From JAJYQH01 sp036261615 (GTDB lineage Bacteria; Actinomycetota; Actinomycetes; Propionibacteriales; Propionibacteriaceae), in assembly GCA_036261615.1 (NCBI GenBank), contig DATAKK010000094.1, positions 18,127 to 82,126 of the forward strand: 64,000 bases of DNA, read 5' to 3'. Of the stretch, positions 7,366 to 15,800 are shown in pieces. The notes beneath the pieces were generated by a model that did no database searches, was not told the origin of the DNA, and saw nothing but the letters and a program-made list of their open reading frames with translations. Within the stretch, counting starts at the first letter, position 1. Each line of letters begins with the position of its first letter. Made by a program: the position numbers and the translations under genes.

Positions 7366-8747
7366 GCGCGGGAGCGCAGGTCGCGGATGGCGTCCTGGAT
7401 GCCCCGGTGGAAGGTCGGGTAGGCGTAGATCATGCTCTCGAGCACCGAGACCGGCACCCGGGCGTGCACCGCGACGCTGAGCGCGCCGAGCACCTCCCCG
7501 CCGGCCGGCCCCGCGGAGGTCGCCCCCAGGAGGAGGTCGGTGTCGGCGTCCACGACGAGCTTGATGATTCCCGCGTTGCCGACCTTGTGGATCCACCCGC
7601 GCGACGTCGAGGGGATCGGCGTCGACCCGGTGAGCACCCGGTACCCCTGGTCGCGCGCCTGGTGCTCGGTGAGCCCGACCGCACCGACCTCGGGGTCGGT
7701 GAAGGTGACCCGCGGCAGCGCCCGGTAGTCGGCGTCCGGGCCGCCCCGGCCGAGGATGTCGCGGACCGCGATGTCGGCCTGGTAGGTGGCGACATGGGTG
7801 AACGCGCCGTGGCCGGTCACGTCGCCCACCGCCCAGACCCCGTCGGTGACCCTCAGCCGATCATCCACGGGCAGCGCCTCAGGCTTCCCGGAAAGACCCA
7901 GCCGGGTCCACGTGTCCTCGTCGACACCGGGACGCCGGCCGGTGGCGACCAGCAGCTGGTCGGCCCGCAGGGTGCGCCCGTCGTCCAGGTCCACCCGGAA
8001 GCCGTTCGCGTCGTGGGCCACCGCGGCGGCACGGCGTCCGAGGCACAGGGTGATGCCGTCGGCGGTGAGGGCCTCGGCGACCAGGTCGCCGGCCTCGGGC
8101 TCCTCGTGCGCGATCGGGCGCGACGCGGCGTCCACGATGGTCACCCGGACGCCGAACCGGGCGTAGGCCTGTCCCAGCTCGCAGCCGATCGCGCCCCCGC
8201 CGAGGACGACGAGGCTCTCGGGCAGGGTCTCCGCCTCGATCGCCTGGCGGTTCGTCCAGTACGGCGTGTCGTGCAGGCCGGGGATCGGTGGGATGACCGG
8301 TGTCGTGCCGGTGGCGACGACGAGCGCGCGCCGCGCCTCGATCACGCCGACCCCGTCCACCTCGACCTCGGTGCGGCTGAGCACCCGGCCCGACCCGCGG
8401 ACGAAGCGTCCGCCCTTGCCCGTGAACCGGTCGACGGCCGCCTGGTCGTCCCAGTCGTCGGTGGCTTCGTCGCGGATCCTGCGGGCGACCGGCGTCCAGT
8501 CGGGCCCGACGCTCGACTGCCCCGCCATGCCGGGGATCCGCCGGCCCTCCTCGAGCAGGTTCGCCGCCCGGATCATCATCTTGCTCGGGATGCAGCCCCA
8601 GTACGGGCACTCGCCGCCGACCAGGCGGTTCTCGATCCCGACGACGTCGAGCCCGGCCTCGGCCAGCGTCCCCGCGACCGCCTCGCCCCCGACACCCAGA
8701 CCCAGCACGACGACATCGGCCACCTGCCGCCCGGCGGCCTCGCTCAC
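7362..8747 (-). CDS. FAD-dependent pyridine nucleotide-disulfide oxidoreductase
   Basis: 461 residues from the GTG at 8747, which overlaps the DUF427 gene stop by 4 bp. Class I disulfide reductase layout: FAD site VVLGLGVGGEAVAG, redox-active pair in GGECPYWGCIPSK (about residue 45), NAD site VVLGGGAIGCELGQAYARFG, second FAD motif VWAVGDVTGHGAFTH, and C-terminal dimerisation domain with YAYPTFHRGIQDAIRDL, the His-containing end of lipoamide dehydrogenase/mercuric reductase relatives. The active site differs from the usual GGTCLNxGCxPSK, so the substrate may not be lipoamide, glutathione or Hg(II). No partner enzyme is nearby to decide. Confidence 0.88.
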   Translation of the reverse strand: MSEAAGRQVADVVVLGLGVGGEAVAGTLAEAGLDVVGIENRLVGGECPYWGCIPSKMMIRAANLLEEGRRIPGMAGQSSVGPDWTPVARRIRDEATDDWDDQAAVDRFTGKGGRFVRGSGRVLSRTEVEVDGVGVIEARRALVVATGTTPVIPPIPGLHDTPYWTNRQAIEAETLPESLVVLGGGAIGCELGQAYARFGVRVTIVDAASRPIAHEEPEAGDLVAEALTADGITLCLGRRAAAVAHDANGFRVDLDDGRTLRADQLLVATGRRPGVDEDTWTRLGLSGKPEALPVDDRLRVTDGVWAVGDVTGHGAFTHVATYQADIAVRDILGRGGPDADYRALPRVTFTDPEVGAVGLTEHQARDQGYRVLTGSTPIPSTSRGWIHKVGNAGIIKLVVDADTDLLLGATSAGPAGGEVLGALSVAVHARVPVSVLESMIYAYPTFHRGIQDAIRDLRSRA

Positions 8748-9058
8748 GACCCGCTCCCCACGCTCGCGGACGCCGGCTGCACCTGGACGCCGCGCCAGAA
8801 CGCCACGTAGCCGGTGATCTCCCGGGCGGCCGGCTTGGGCTCCGGGTAGGTCCAGGCGGCGTCCTCGGACGCCCGGTCGCCGACGGTCACCGTGTAGTAC
8901 GACGCGACGCCCTTCCACGGGCAGGTGGTGTGGGTGGCGGTCGGGGTGAAGAACTCGGCCCGGATCGCGTCCGGAGGGAAGTAGTGGTTGCCCTCGACCA
9001 CCACCGTGTCGTCGCTCTCGGCGACGACCTCGCCGTTGAAGATGGCCTGCATTCGCAT
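8744..9058 (-). CDS. DUF427 domain protein
   Basis: 104 residues, close to the usual DUF427 length. Typical blocks are AIFNGEVVAESDDTVVVEGNH, YFPPDAIR, TTCPWKGVASYYTV and YPEPKPAAREITGYVAFW. ATG 9058 (MRM) is chosen; a second ATG two codons later is possible. An AGGAAGG lies about 13 bp upstream of the first. It opens a three-gene operon with overlapping stops and starts (DUF427, disulfide reductase, NmrA-like). The function of DUF427 is not established; co-transcription with two redox-type proteins hints at a redox or detoxification role. Confidence 0.88.
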   Translation of the reverse strand: MRMQAIFNGEVVAESDDTVVVEGNHYFPPDAIRAEFFTPTATHTTCPWKGVASYYTVTVGDRASEDAAWTYPEPKPAAREITGYVAFWRGVQVQPASASVGSGS

Positions 9059-9192
9059 CGCGTACCTGCCTTCCTGCTGGTGGCTGTGACGGCCCTCACT
9101 CCGTGACGGGCGCCGCTGCCTGACGGTGTGACGACCCCGGGCGGGGCTCATGACCGCCCGAACGCGCGCGGCGTTCCACGAATTCCCCGCGC

Positions 9193-9423
9193 TCACTTGC
9201 CGCGGACGAGGGTGCAGGCGTTCTTGCCGAGGCTCGGGGTCGCGGTGGTGGCGATCGCGATGTCGTACGGGTTGATTATGTTCCTGCCCTTCTCCGCGCC
9301 CTCGATGGTCACCTCGTCGAGTAGCACGAGGGAGTCGACGGAGCCGTGGGTGGGCGCCTGCAGTTTGAGCGTCGCTCCGCGCCCGACCTCGGCGCCCCCT
9401 GCGCGAGGTGCTCGGTCGGCCAC
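9193..9423 (-). pseudogene. Short orphan reading frame, possible gene remnant
   Basis: A 76-codon frame with host-like codon use (mostly G/C third positions) ending in LGKNACTLVRGK. The last about 60 residues (GATLKLQAPTHGSVDSLVLL onward) look like real protein, while the sequence before them is arginine-rich and shadow-like. No family is recognised. It may be the C-terminal stub of a degraded gene or a short hypothetical protein. Confidence 0.3.
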
Positions 9424-9975
9424 GCGGCCTCCCTCTGGATGGGTCCATCTTGCCGCCGAGCAGCCTGGCGCAGGCCCGTTCGAGGATGGCGCGCGATAGC
9501 GCCGTTCAGGCCGCCGGCGAGCAGTCTCCCAGGGCCCATCAGGACCGCGGGGAGGACAGCGGTCGCTCTCCTACGCGAGCTTACGCGCCCAAGTATCCAC
9601 GCTGCTGAACACCGGGCCGGATGCTAGCGGGACAGGCAGACGTGGGCCTCCTTCGGGCGACCCCGTCGCCGGTCGCGCACAGCCTCCGGGCGTCCTTGCC
9701 TTCGTGGACCGTCCATGCAGGGCCGGATCGCGAGGTGAACCGCGTCCGGGCCAACCCGCCGAGGCAAGGTGGAACGTGGAACGACGCCGAGGGGCAGAGC
9801 GACCCGGGTTGCCCCCGCTGGGCCCGAAGGAGCCCCGGCACCGCGGGGCGAGGCCGACAGCCGAGGGTCGAGAACCCTTGCCCACCCGGGCCGGGCCGAC
9901 CGTCGATGCGCCCGTTTTCAGGCGGTCCCGGGAGGTTGCGATCGGGTTGCGGGGGCGTTTCAGAGACCGCGCGGG
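9424..9975. other. 550-bp region without a recognisable gene
   Basis: All frames on both strands give arginine/proline-rich translations without family features. No tRNA, clear terminator or repeat was seen. With the orphan frame just upstream, this looks like decayed or recombined DNA ahead of the glutamate transporter promoter. Confidence 0.5.
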
Positions 9976-10012
9976 TTGGCCTCGGACGCTCGCCCCGTGT
10001 AAGAGTGCAGGA
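9976..10012 (+). promoter_or_regulatory. Candidate leaderless promoter of gluA
   Basis: TTGGCC at 9976-9981 and TAAGAG at 10000-10005 are spaced 18 bp, as for a housekeeping sigma factor. The ATG at 10013 lies only 7 bp after the -10 element, so transcription would start at or next to the start codon. Only a weak AGGA precedes the ATG. Leaderless messages are common in actinobacteria. Confidence 0.4.
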
Positions 10013-10771
10013 ATGGGTAGTGCCGCGATCGCCTCACGACCTCTCGTCGAGGTCAGCCACATCGAGAAGTACTACGGCACGTTCCACGCGCTCACGGACG
10101 TGTCACTGACTATTGACAAGGGTGAAGTCGTGACCCTGCTGGGCGCGTCGGGGTCGGGCAAGTCGACGCTGTGCCGCTGCATCAACCGACTGGAGACGAT
10201 CCAGGGCGGCACGATCGCCATCGACGGCCAGCCCCTCCCTCAGGAGGGGAAGGCGCTCGCGCGCCTGCGCGCCGAGATCGGGATGGTGTTCCAGTCGTTC
10301 AACCTGTTCCCGCACATGTCGGCCCTCGACAACATCACGGTCGCGCCCATCCGGGTGAAGGGGACGCCGAAGGCCCAGGCCGAGGAGGAGGCACACGACC
10401 TGCTGCGCCGGGTCGGCCTCGCCGGGCGCGAGAAGAGCTTCCCCGCGCAGATGTCGGGTGGCCAGCAGCAGCGGGTGGCGATCGCCCGCGCGCTGGCGAT
10501 GCACCCCAAGGTGATGCTCTTCGACGAGCCCACCTCCGCGCTCGACCCGGAGATGATCAAGGAGGTGCTCGACGTCATGACCGAACTCGCCCAGGGCGGT
10601 ATGACCATGCTCGTCGTCACCCACGAAATGGGATTCGCCCGGGCGGCCTCGCACCGGGTGTGTTTCATGGACGCCGGCCAGATCGTCGAGGAGGGCGCTC
10701 CCGACCAGTTCTTCGCGGATCCGCGAACCGAGCGTGCCAGGGATTTCCTCTCGAAGATCCTCGCGCACTGA
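10013..10771 (+). CDS. gluA: Glutamate/polar amino acid ABC transporter, ATP-binding protein
   Basis: 252 residues. All ABC ATPase motifs are present: Walker A LLGASGSGKSTLCRCINRLE, Q-loop VFQSFNLFPHM, signature MSGGQQQRVAIARALA, Walker B VMLFDEPTSALDPE and H-loop VVTHEMG. The CINRLE and FPHMSALDNI segments are typical of the polar amino acid subfamily (GlnQ/GluA). First gene of an ATPase, binding protein, permease, permease order, the same as gluABCD of Corynebacterium. It energises uptake at the inner face of the membrane. Confidence 0.92.
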   Translation: MGSAAIASRPLVEVSHIEKYYGTFHALTDVSLTIDKGEVVTLLGASGSGKSTLCRCINRLETIQGGTIAIDGQPLPQEGKALARLRAEIGMVFQSFNLFPHMSALDNITVAPIRVKGTPKAQAEEEAHDLLRRVGLAGREKSFPAQMSGGQQQRVAIARALAMHPKVMLFDEPTSALDPEMIKEVLDVMTELAQGGMTMLVVTHEMGFARAASHRVCFMDAGQIVEEGAPDQFFADPRTERARDFLSKILAH

Positions 10772-10858
10772 CCCGATTCCGGCGGGGTTGCCATCGGCCT
10801 CGCCTTTCCCCGGGAAGCGTTCCCCGCCAGGGGCGTTTCTGACCAGAAAGGAACACCC

Positions 10859-11827
10859 ATGAATGCCATCCCCACCCTGACGCGCCGCGGCATCCTGTCG
10901 CTGTCGCTGGGCGCCGGTCTCGTCCTCACGGGCTGCGCCAAGAACTCCGGAGGGTCCGGCTCGTCGTCGGCGTCCGGATCCGGCGCCCCCAAGGCCTCGA
11001 AGGTCGACGCGGCCGCCTTCGACAAGATCGTCACCAGCGGTCCGGTCGCCCAGGACGCCGACATCGCCGCAAGCCCGTGGGCCAAGAAGATCAAGGACGC
11101 CGGCGTGCTCCGCTGGGGCGGCACGAACACGAGCACGATCTTCAGCCTGCTCGACCCGGCCACCGGACGCCTGCTCGGTTTCGACGCCGGAATGGTCGAT
11201 CTGCTCGGCCACTACATTCTCGGTGGCAGCGATGTCTCCAAGCTGGCGAAGCTCTCGCAGACCTCGGTCGACACCCGCGAGACCATGCTGCAGAACCACA
11301 CCGTCGACACGGTGGTGGCCACCTACTCGATCACGCCCGCGCGTGCCGCGAAGGTCGATTTCGCCGGCCCGTACTACACCTCCGGTGACGCCATCCAGGT
11401 GAAGGCCGACAACACCTCGATCAAGTCCGTCAGCGACCTCGACGGGAAGAAGATCGCGACCGAGTCCAACTCCACCGCGATCACCGCGATCAAGGCGAAG
11501 ATCAAGAACGCGAACGTGCAGTTGTTCTCGGACAACGACTCGTGCGTCACCGCGGTGGTGCAGGGCCGCGTCGACGCCTACGTGCTCGACCAGTCGATCC
11601 TGCTGAGCAACGCCGCGAGCAACCCGCAGGTCAAGGTGGTCGGGCAGCCGTTCACCACCGACTCGTACGGCATCGGCGTCCCGAAGGACGACCCCACCGC
11701 CAAGCAGTTCGTCAACAAGTTCCTCAAGGCCATCGAGGACGGCGGCCAGTGGGACGCGATGTGGAAGCTGTGCATCGGACCGTACATGCAGGGCAACCCG
11801 CCCCAGCCCCCGGCCATCCAGGGCTGA
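10859..11827 (+). CDS. gluB: Glutamate ABC transporter substrate-binding lipoprotein
   Basis: 322 residues. The signal sequence carries paired arginines (LTRRGILSLSL), suggesting possible Tat export, and a lipobox ending LTGC at about residue 26, so the protein should be lipid-anchored outside the membrane. A Ser/Gly-rich linker follows. The class 3 periplasmic-binding fold shows FDAGMVDLLGHYILG, TVVATYSITPARAAKVDFAG and DGKKIATESNSTAITAIKAK. ATG 10859 follows AGAAAGGAAC. GluB-type binding is inferred from family and gene order; the ligand could also be glutamine or aspartate. Confidence 0.88.
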   Translation: MNAIPTLTRRGILSLSLGAGLVLTGCAKNSGGSGSSSASGSGAPKASKVDAAAFDKIVTSGPVAQDADIAASPWAKKIKDAGVLRWGGTNTSTIFSLLDPATGRLLGFDAGMVDLLGHYILGGSDVSKLAKLSQTSVDTRETMLQNHTVDTVVATYSITPARAAKVDFAGPYYTSGDAIQVKADNTSIKSVSDLDGKKIATESNSTAITAIKAKIKNANVQLFSDNDSCVTAVVQGRVDAYVLDQSILLSNAASNPQVKVVGQPFTTDSYGIGVPKDDPTAKQFVNKFLKAIEDGGQWDAMWKLCIGPYMQGNPPQPPAIQG

Positions 11828-11836
11828 CCGAACCGA

Positions 11837-11876
11837 CCTGCCGGGCCGGGGCCGAGAGCGCTCCCGGCCCGGCAGG
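11837..11876 (+). terminator. Intercistronic hairpin after gluB
   Basis: Perfect 14-bp stem (CCTGCCGGGCCGGG at 11837-11850 pairs with 11863-11876), 12-nt loop, no T-tract. Located between the binding protein and permease genes, where such hairpins commonly cause partial termination or stabilise upstream mRNA, giving more binding protein than permease. Confidence 0.6.
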
Positions 11877-11931
11877 GCTCGTCCCCGCACCACCCGACCT
11901 CCGGTAAGGACCCCTCCACGAAGGACAACTG

Positions 11932-12621
11932 ATGTGGCCGATCCTGCGTGACAACTACCCCCTCCTGCTCCAGGGCCTGCTGACCACCCTCGAGCTCACG
12001 GTCGTGGGGTTCGTCGGGGCGTTCCTGCTCGGCACCGTGCTGGCGATCTTCCGGGTGAGCCCGGTGCGGCCGCTGCGCATCGTCGGCACCGTCTACGTCG
12101 AGTTCTTCCGCAACATCCCGCTGCTGAGCCTCATCATCCTGGTGACCTTCGGGCTGCCGGACGTCGGGCTGCTGCTGCCGCTCTTCTGGAGCGGCGCCGT
12201 CTCGCTGCTGCTCTCCGGGGCGGCCTTCGTTTGCGAGACCGTCCGCTCGGGCATCAACACCGTCGCCATCGGTCAGTCGGAGGCGGCCCGCGCACTCGGC
12301 ATGGGCTTCGCCACCCAGTTGCGCTACGTGATCCTGCCCCAGGCGTTCCGCACCATGGTGCAGCCGCTGGTCAACGTGTTCATCGGCGTGCTCATCGGCT
12401 CGTCGCTGGCCGCCGTCGCCGGCGTCGCCGACATCACCAACGTGACCCAGCAGCTGAACATCCAGTACGCGGCCGCGGTCGTGCTCTTCCTCATCTCCGG
12501 CGCGGTCTACCTCATCTTCGCGCTCGGCGCCGGCGGCCTCGGAGCCCGCCTCGAGCGGCGGTTCTCGGGCAGGCCGACGGCCACGGTCGCCGCCCCCACC
12601 GAGAGGCGGGTGGGAGCATGA
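11932..12621 (+). CDS. gluC: Glutamate ABC transporter permease
   Basis: 229 residues with about 5 membrane helices. It carries the EAA loop of inner-membrane permeases (QSEAARALGMGFATQLRYVI, then LPQAFRTMVQPLVN), which docks the ATPase, and YVEFFRNIPLLSLI typical of the polar amino acid HisM/GlnP group. ATG 11932 follows GAAGGACAACT. Overlaps gluD by 4 bp. With GluD it should form the heterodimeric channel. Confidence 0.9.
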   Translation: MWPILRDNYPLLLQGLLTTLELTVVGFVGAFLLGTVLAIFRVSPVRPLRIVGTVYVEFFRNIPLLSLIILVTFGLPDVGLLLPLFWSGAVSLLLSGAAFVCETVRSGINTVAIGQSEAARALGMGFATQLRYVILPQAFRTMVQPLVNVFIGVLIGSSLAAVAGVADITNVTQQLNIQYAAAVVLFLISGAVYLIFALGAGGLGARLERRFSGRPTATVAAPTERRVGA

Positions 12622-13490
12622 GTGCCCACGCCACCCGGGTGCTGTTCGACGAGCCGGGGCCGCGCGGACGCCGGGCCATCCTCATCTGGTCGGTGGTCGT
12701 CTCGCTGCTGGCCGCCGGGCTGATCGCCCTGGCGCTGTGGCAGTTCTACAACAACAACCAGCTCGACCCGGTGAAGTGGCAGATGTTCGGCCAGGCCACG
12801 ACGCTCAAGTTCCTCGGCTCGGGCCTCAAGGGGACGTTCCTCACCACGCTCGTCGCGGCCGTCGTCGCCTTCCCGCTCGCCCTGCTGCTGGCCCTCGGCC
12901 GGTTGTCGCACGCCCGGGTGGTGTCGGGCCCGGCCACGGCCTGGATCGAGTTCTTCCGGTCCGTGCCGATGCTGCTCGTCGTCTACTTCTTCCTCCTGGC
13001 ACTCCCCCGCGTGCAGATCGGCGGCCAGTCGCTCAACCTGCCGGTCTTCTGGATGCTCGTCGTCCCGATGATCCTCGTGAGCTCCGCGGCGAACGCCGAG
13101 GTGTTCCGGGCCGGCATCCTCGCCGTCGACAAGGGCCAGGCGGAGGCGGCGGCGTCCCTCGGCATGACCCGCGGCCTGTCGATGCGCCTGGTCGTCCTGC
13201 CGCAGGCCTTCCGGCTCGTGCTCCCCAACCTGCTCACCGGGCTGGTCTCGCTGCTCAAGGACTCCACGCTCGGCTACGTCGTGAGCTACCCCGAGCTCAT
13301 GCAGCAGGGACGGGTGCTCACGGCCTTCACCCACTACCTCATCCAGACCTACCTGGTCGTCGCGGTCGTCTTCGTCGTCATCAACCTGCTGCTCACCCAG
13401 CTCGCGCACCGGCTGCAGGCCCGCATCACCCGGCGCGCCACCCCTTCGGCGGACGTCGCTCAGGAGCTGGAGACAGAGAGCTTCGCCTGA
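12618..13490 (+). CDS. gluD: Glutamate ABC transporter permease
   Basis: 290 residues. One extra N-terminal helix (AILIWSVVVSLLAAGLIAL) comes before the common five-helix core, as in GluD proteins. Contains WIEFFRSVPMLLVVYFF and the EAA loop GQAEAAASLGMTRGLSMRLV followed by LPQAFRLVLPNLL. The ATGA overlap with gluC implies coupled translation. A charged C-terminal tail of about 25 residues follows the last helix. Last gene of the transporter operon. Confidence 0.9.
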   Translation: MSAHATRVLFDEPGPRGRRAILIWSVVVSLLAAGLIALALWQFYNNNQLDPVKWQMFGQATTLKFLGSGLKGTFLTTLVAAVVAFPLALLLALGRLSHARVVSGPATAWIEFFRSVPMLLVVYFFLLALPRVQIGGQSLNLPVFWMLVVPMILVSSAANAEVFRAGILAVDKGQAEAAASLGMTRGLSMRLVVLPQAFRLVLPNLLTGLVSLLKDSTLGYVVSYPELMQQGRVLTAFTHYLIQTYLVVAVVFVVINLLLTQLAHRLQARITRRATPSADVAQELETESFA

Positions 13491-13594
13491 GACCGTCCCC
13501 TCCCTTCGGGCGTAGTGGGCGCCGGTGTCATCGCCTAGCGTCGAACGACCGGGCGCCGAACCCGGCGTCCGATCCCCACAGAACGGAGACGTCC

Positions 13595-13768
13595 ATGGGA
13601 CTCGATGACAAGATCGACAACGCGGCCGAGAAGGCCAAGGGCAAGGCCAAGGAGGGCGTCGGCGAGGCGACCGACGACCAGGGCCTCAAGTCCGAGGGCC
13701 GGGCCGACCAGTCCAGCGCCGACCTCAAGCAGGCCGGCGAGAAGGTGAAGGACGCCTTCAAGAAGTGA
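13595..13768 (+). CDS. CsbD family stress-response protein
   Basis: 57 residues, highly charged, Ala/Lys/Asp-rich, starting MGLDDKIDNAAEKAKGKAKE and ending KQAGEKVKDAFKK. This is the CsbD-like fold, expressed in general stress in Bacillus and common as a short orphan in actinobacteria. ATG 13595 has AACGGAGAC about 6 bp upstream. It stands alone after gluD. Molecular function is unknown for the family. Confidence 0.9.
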   Translation: MGLDDKIDNAAEKAKGKAKEGVGEATDDQGLKSEGRADQSSADLKQAGEKVKDAFKK

Positions 13769-13838
13769 GTTCCGGCTTGTCCTGACGGCGATGGTGGCGC
13801 GTAGGGTCGTGGGAGGACTCACGCAGAGGAGTAGCCAG

Positions 13839-15326
13839 ATGTCCACCCCGGTGCCACCGCGCGTCACCATCGCCCAGGGCGACCTCGAGGGAGTGTGGCG
13901 CGGCGCGTCGGCCGCTTTCCTCGGTATCCCGTTCGCCGAGCCGCCCGTGGGCGAGCTCAAGTTCCTCGGCCCGGTGGCCGCCCGGCGCTGGCAGGGCATC
14001 CGCCCGGCGACCGCCTACGGGCCCACCGCGCAGCGGCGTCCGTTCGGCGCCGTCACCACCATCCCGGAGCCCTCGATCCCCGGTGAGGACATCCTCACCG
14101 TCAACGTCTTCACGCCCCAGCCCACGCGCGCGGGCACCGGCCTGCCGGTGCTCGTGTGGATCCACGGGGGCGGCTTCAAGGCCGGTTCCCCGGCCAGCCC
14201 CTGGTACGACGGGGCGGCGTTCAACCGCGACGGCGTGGTCACCGTCACCATCGGCTACCGACTCGGCTTCGACGGCTTCGGCTGGGTGGACGACGCCCCC
14301 CTCAACCGGGGCGTCCTCGACTGGATCGCCGCCCTCCAGTGGGTGCGTGACAACATCGCCGCGTTCGGCGGCGACCCCGGGCGGGTCACCATCGCGGGCC
14401 AATCGGCCGGCGGCGGCGCCGTCCTCGCCCTGCTCGCCTGCCCGGCAGCGGGAGGCCTGTTCCAGGGCGCCATCGCTCACTCCGCGGCCTTCCGGGGCGC
14501 CGATCCGGCCCGGGCCGAGTGGCTGGGCCGCAGGATGGCCCACCTGGCCGGCGTCGACCCCTTCCGGGAGTCGCTCGCCGCGGTCGACGAGGAGCGGCTG
14601 CTCGACCTTCAGGACGAGGTGGAGAGCAGCCTCAATCCGCCGCTGCGATCCACCGACGAGGTGGTCGCCGCACTGTCCGGCGACGCGGCGCGCGGCCTGC
14701 CGTTCACGCCGGTGGGCGACGGCGAACTCCTGCCGCGCACGTTCGGCGAGGGCGCGGCCCTCACGGCGCACGTGCCCCTGCTCATCGGCACCGTCGAGCA
14801 CGAGTTCACCCAGGGTGGCCGCGAGCTCGCCAGAGCGCTCGACGACACCGGGCCCAGCGAGGTGCTGCACCGGCTGCTCGACGGCTTCGAGGACGACTAC
14901 GCGGCCGCGCACCCCGAGCTCTCCCCCGCGGGCCTGCTCGGCCAGCTCACGACCGACGAGATGTTCCGCATCCCCACGGTCGACGCGTCCGAGGCCCGGC
15001 TGCCCAACACCTGGCTCTACGACTTCCGCCATCACGGCCCGAGCGGCATGGCGCTGCACTGCAGCGAGCTGCCGTTCGTGTTCGACTGCCTGGACGCGGA
15101 GAAGGTTCCGGCGGCGTGCGGCCCGAACCCGCCCGCCTCCCTCGCCGAGACGATGCACGCCGACTGGGTGCGGTTCGTCACCACCGGGTCGCCGGGCTGG
15201 GAGCCGCTGTCGGAGGGCGGCTTCCCCACCCGGATCTACGGCGGTCCCGGCGGCGACGCCGTCGACGGGCCGGGCTACGACACCGAACGGCGGCTGCGTG
15301 AGGTGCTGTCCGCCGCCGTGTCGTGA
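13839..15326 (+). CDS. Type B carboxylesterase
   Basis: 495 residues from ATG 13839, with GAGGAG 8 bp upstream; an upstream in-frame start at 13791 lacks such a site. Carboxylesterase/lipase type B features: AAFLGIPFAEPPVG, LVWIHGGGFKAGS (oxyanion hole), GGDPGRVTIAGQSAGGGAVL (nucleophile Ser near residue 190), Glu/Asp region EHEFTQGG and His in ALHCSELPFVF. No signal peptide is apparent. It should hydrolyse carboxylic esters; the physiological substrate is unknown. Confidence 0.9.
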   Translation: MSTPVPPRVTIAQGDLEGVWRGASAAFLGIPFAEPPVGELKFLGPVAARRWQGIRPATAYGPTAQRRPFGAVTTIPEPSIPGEDILTVNVFTPQPTRAGTGLPVLVWIHGGGFKAGSPASPWYDGAAFNRDGVVTVTIGYRLGFDGFGWVDDAPLNRGVLDWIAALQWVRDNIAAFGGDPGRVTIAGQSAGGGAVLALLACPAAGGLFQGAIAHSAAFRGADPARAEWLGRRMAHLAGVDPFRESLAAVDEERLLDLQDEVESSLNPPLRSTDEVVAALSGDAARGLPFTPVGDGELLPRTFGEGAALTAHVPLLIGTVEHEFTQGGRELARALDDTGPSEVLHRLLDGFEDDYAAAHPELSPAGLLGQLTTDEMFRIPTVDASEARLPNTWLYDFRHHGPSGMALHCSELPFVFDCLDAEKVPAACGPNPPASLAETMHADWVRFVTTGSPGWEPLSEGGFPTRIYGGPGGDAVDGPGYDTERRLREVLSAAVS

Positions 15327-15418
15327 CCGTCCGCGGCAGCCGTCGTCGCCGCCGATCGACGCCGATCCGTTATCGGCGAATCGTTGTGCCCCATTTCCTG
15401 CGGGCTCACACTGAACCT

Positions 15419-15793
15419 ATGCCGCAGTGGGGGCACGAGCGGAGCGAACCACGGGGCCTGCCCGAGATCGATCTTCCCGACATGGACGGGTCGGACTCCT
15501 GGCGCGACCTCGCGCGCGCCCGCGTCACCACCCTGTGCCAGCGGGGGACGCCGTTACGCGGCGTCTTCCCGTCTCCGGTGCAGCGCGTCGGTCGGCTCCT
15601 GTTCGCCGACGGCACGGTGCTGCTCGCCCACGCCGACCACCCGGGCAGCCTGGCGAGCCTCGCCTTCGCGGCGTCCCGACGGATGATCCGGGAGACCCGG
15701 CGCCAGCCGGTCGACTCCCTCGAGCTCGTCTTCCGGTGCAGCAGCTTCGGGGCGATCCGGGTGTCGATCGTCGGGATCGATCAACCCGACTGA
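15419..15793 (+). CDS. Hypothetical protein
   Basis: 124 residues from ATG 15419; a GTG start at 15387 is an alternative. The sequence has normal codon bias and a plausible small fold (GRLLFADGTVLLAHADHPG, then AASRRMIRETRRQPVDSLEL), ending FGAIRVSIVGIDQPD. I recognise no family. It is convergent with the SorC gene, with 7 bp between the stops. Confidence 0.55.
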   Translation: MPQWGHERSEPRGLPEIDLPDMDGSDSWRDLARARVTTLCQRGTPLRGVFPSPVQRVGRLLFADGTVLLAHADHPGSLASLAFAASRRMIRETRRQPVDSLELVFRCSSFGAIRVSIVGIDQPD

Positions 15794-15800
15794 GCGGTTC

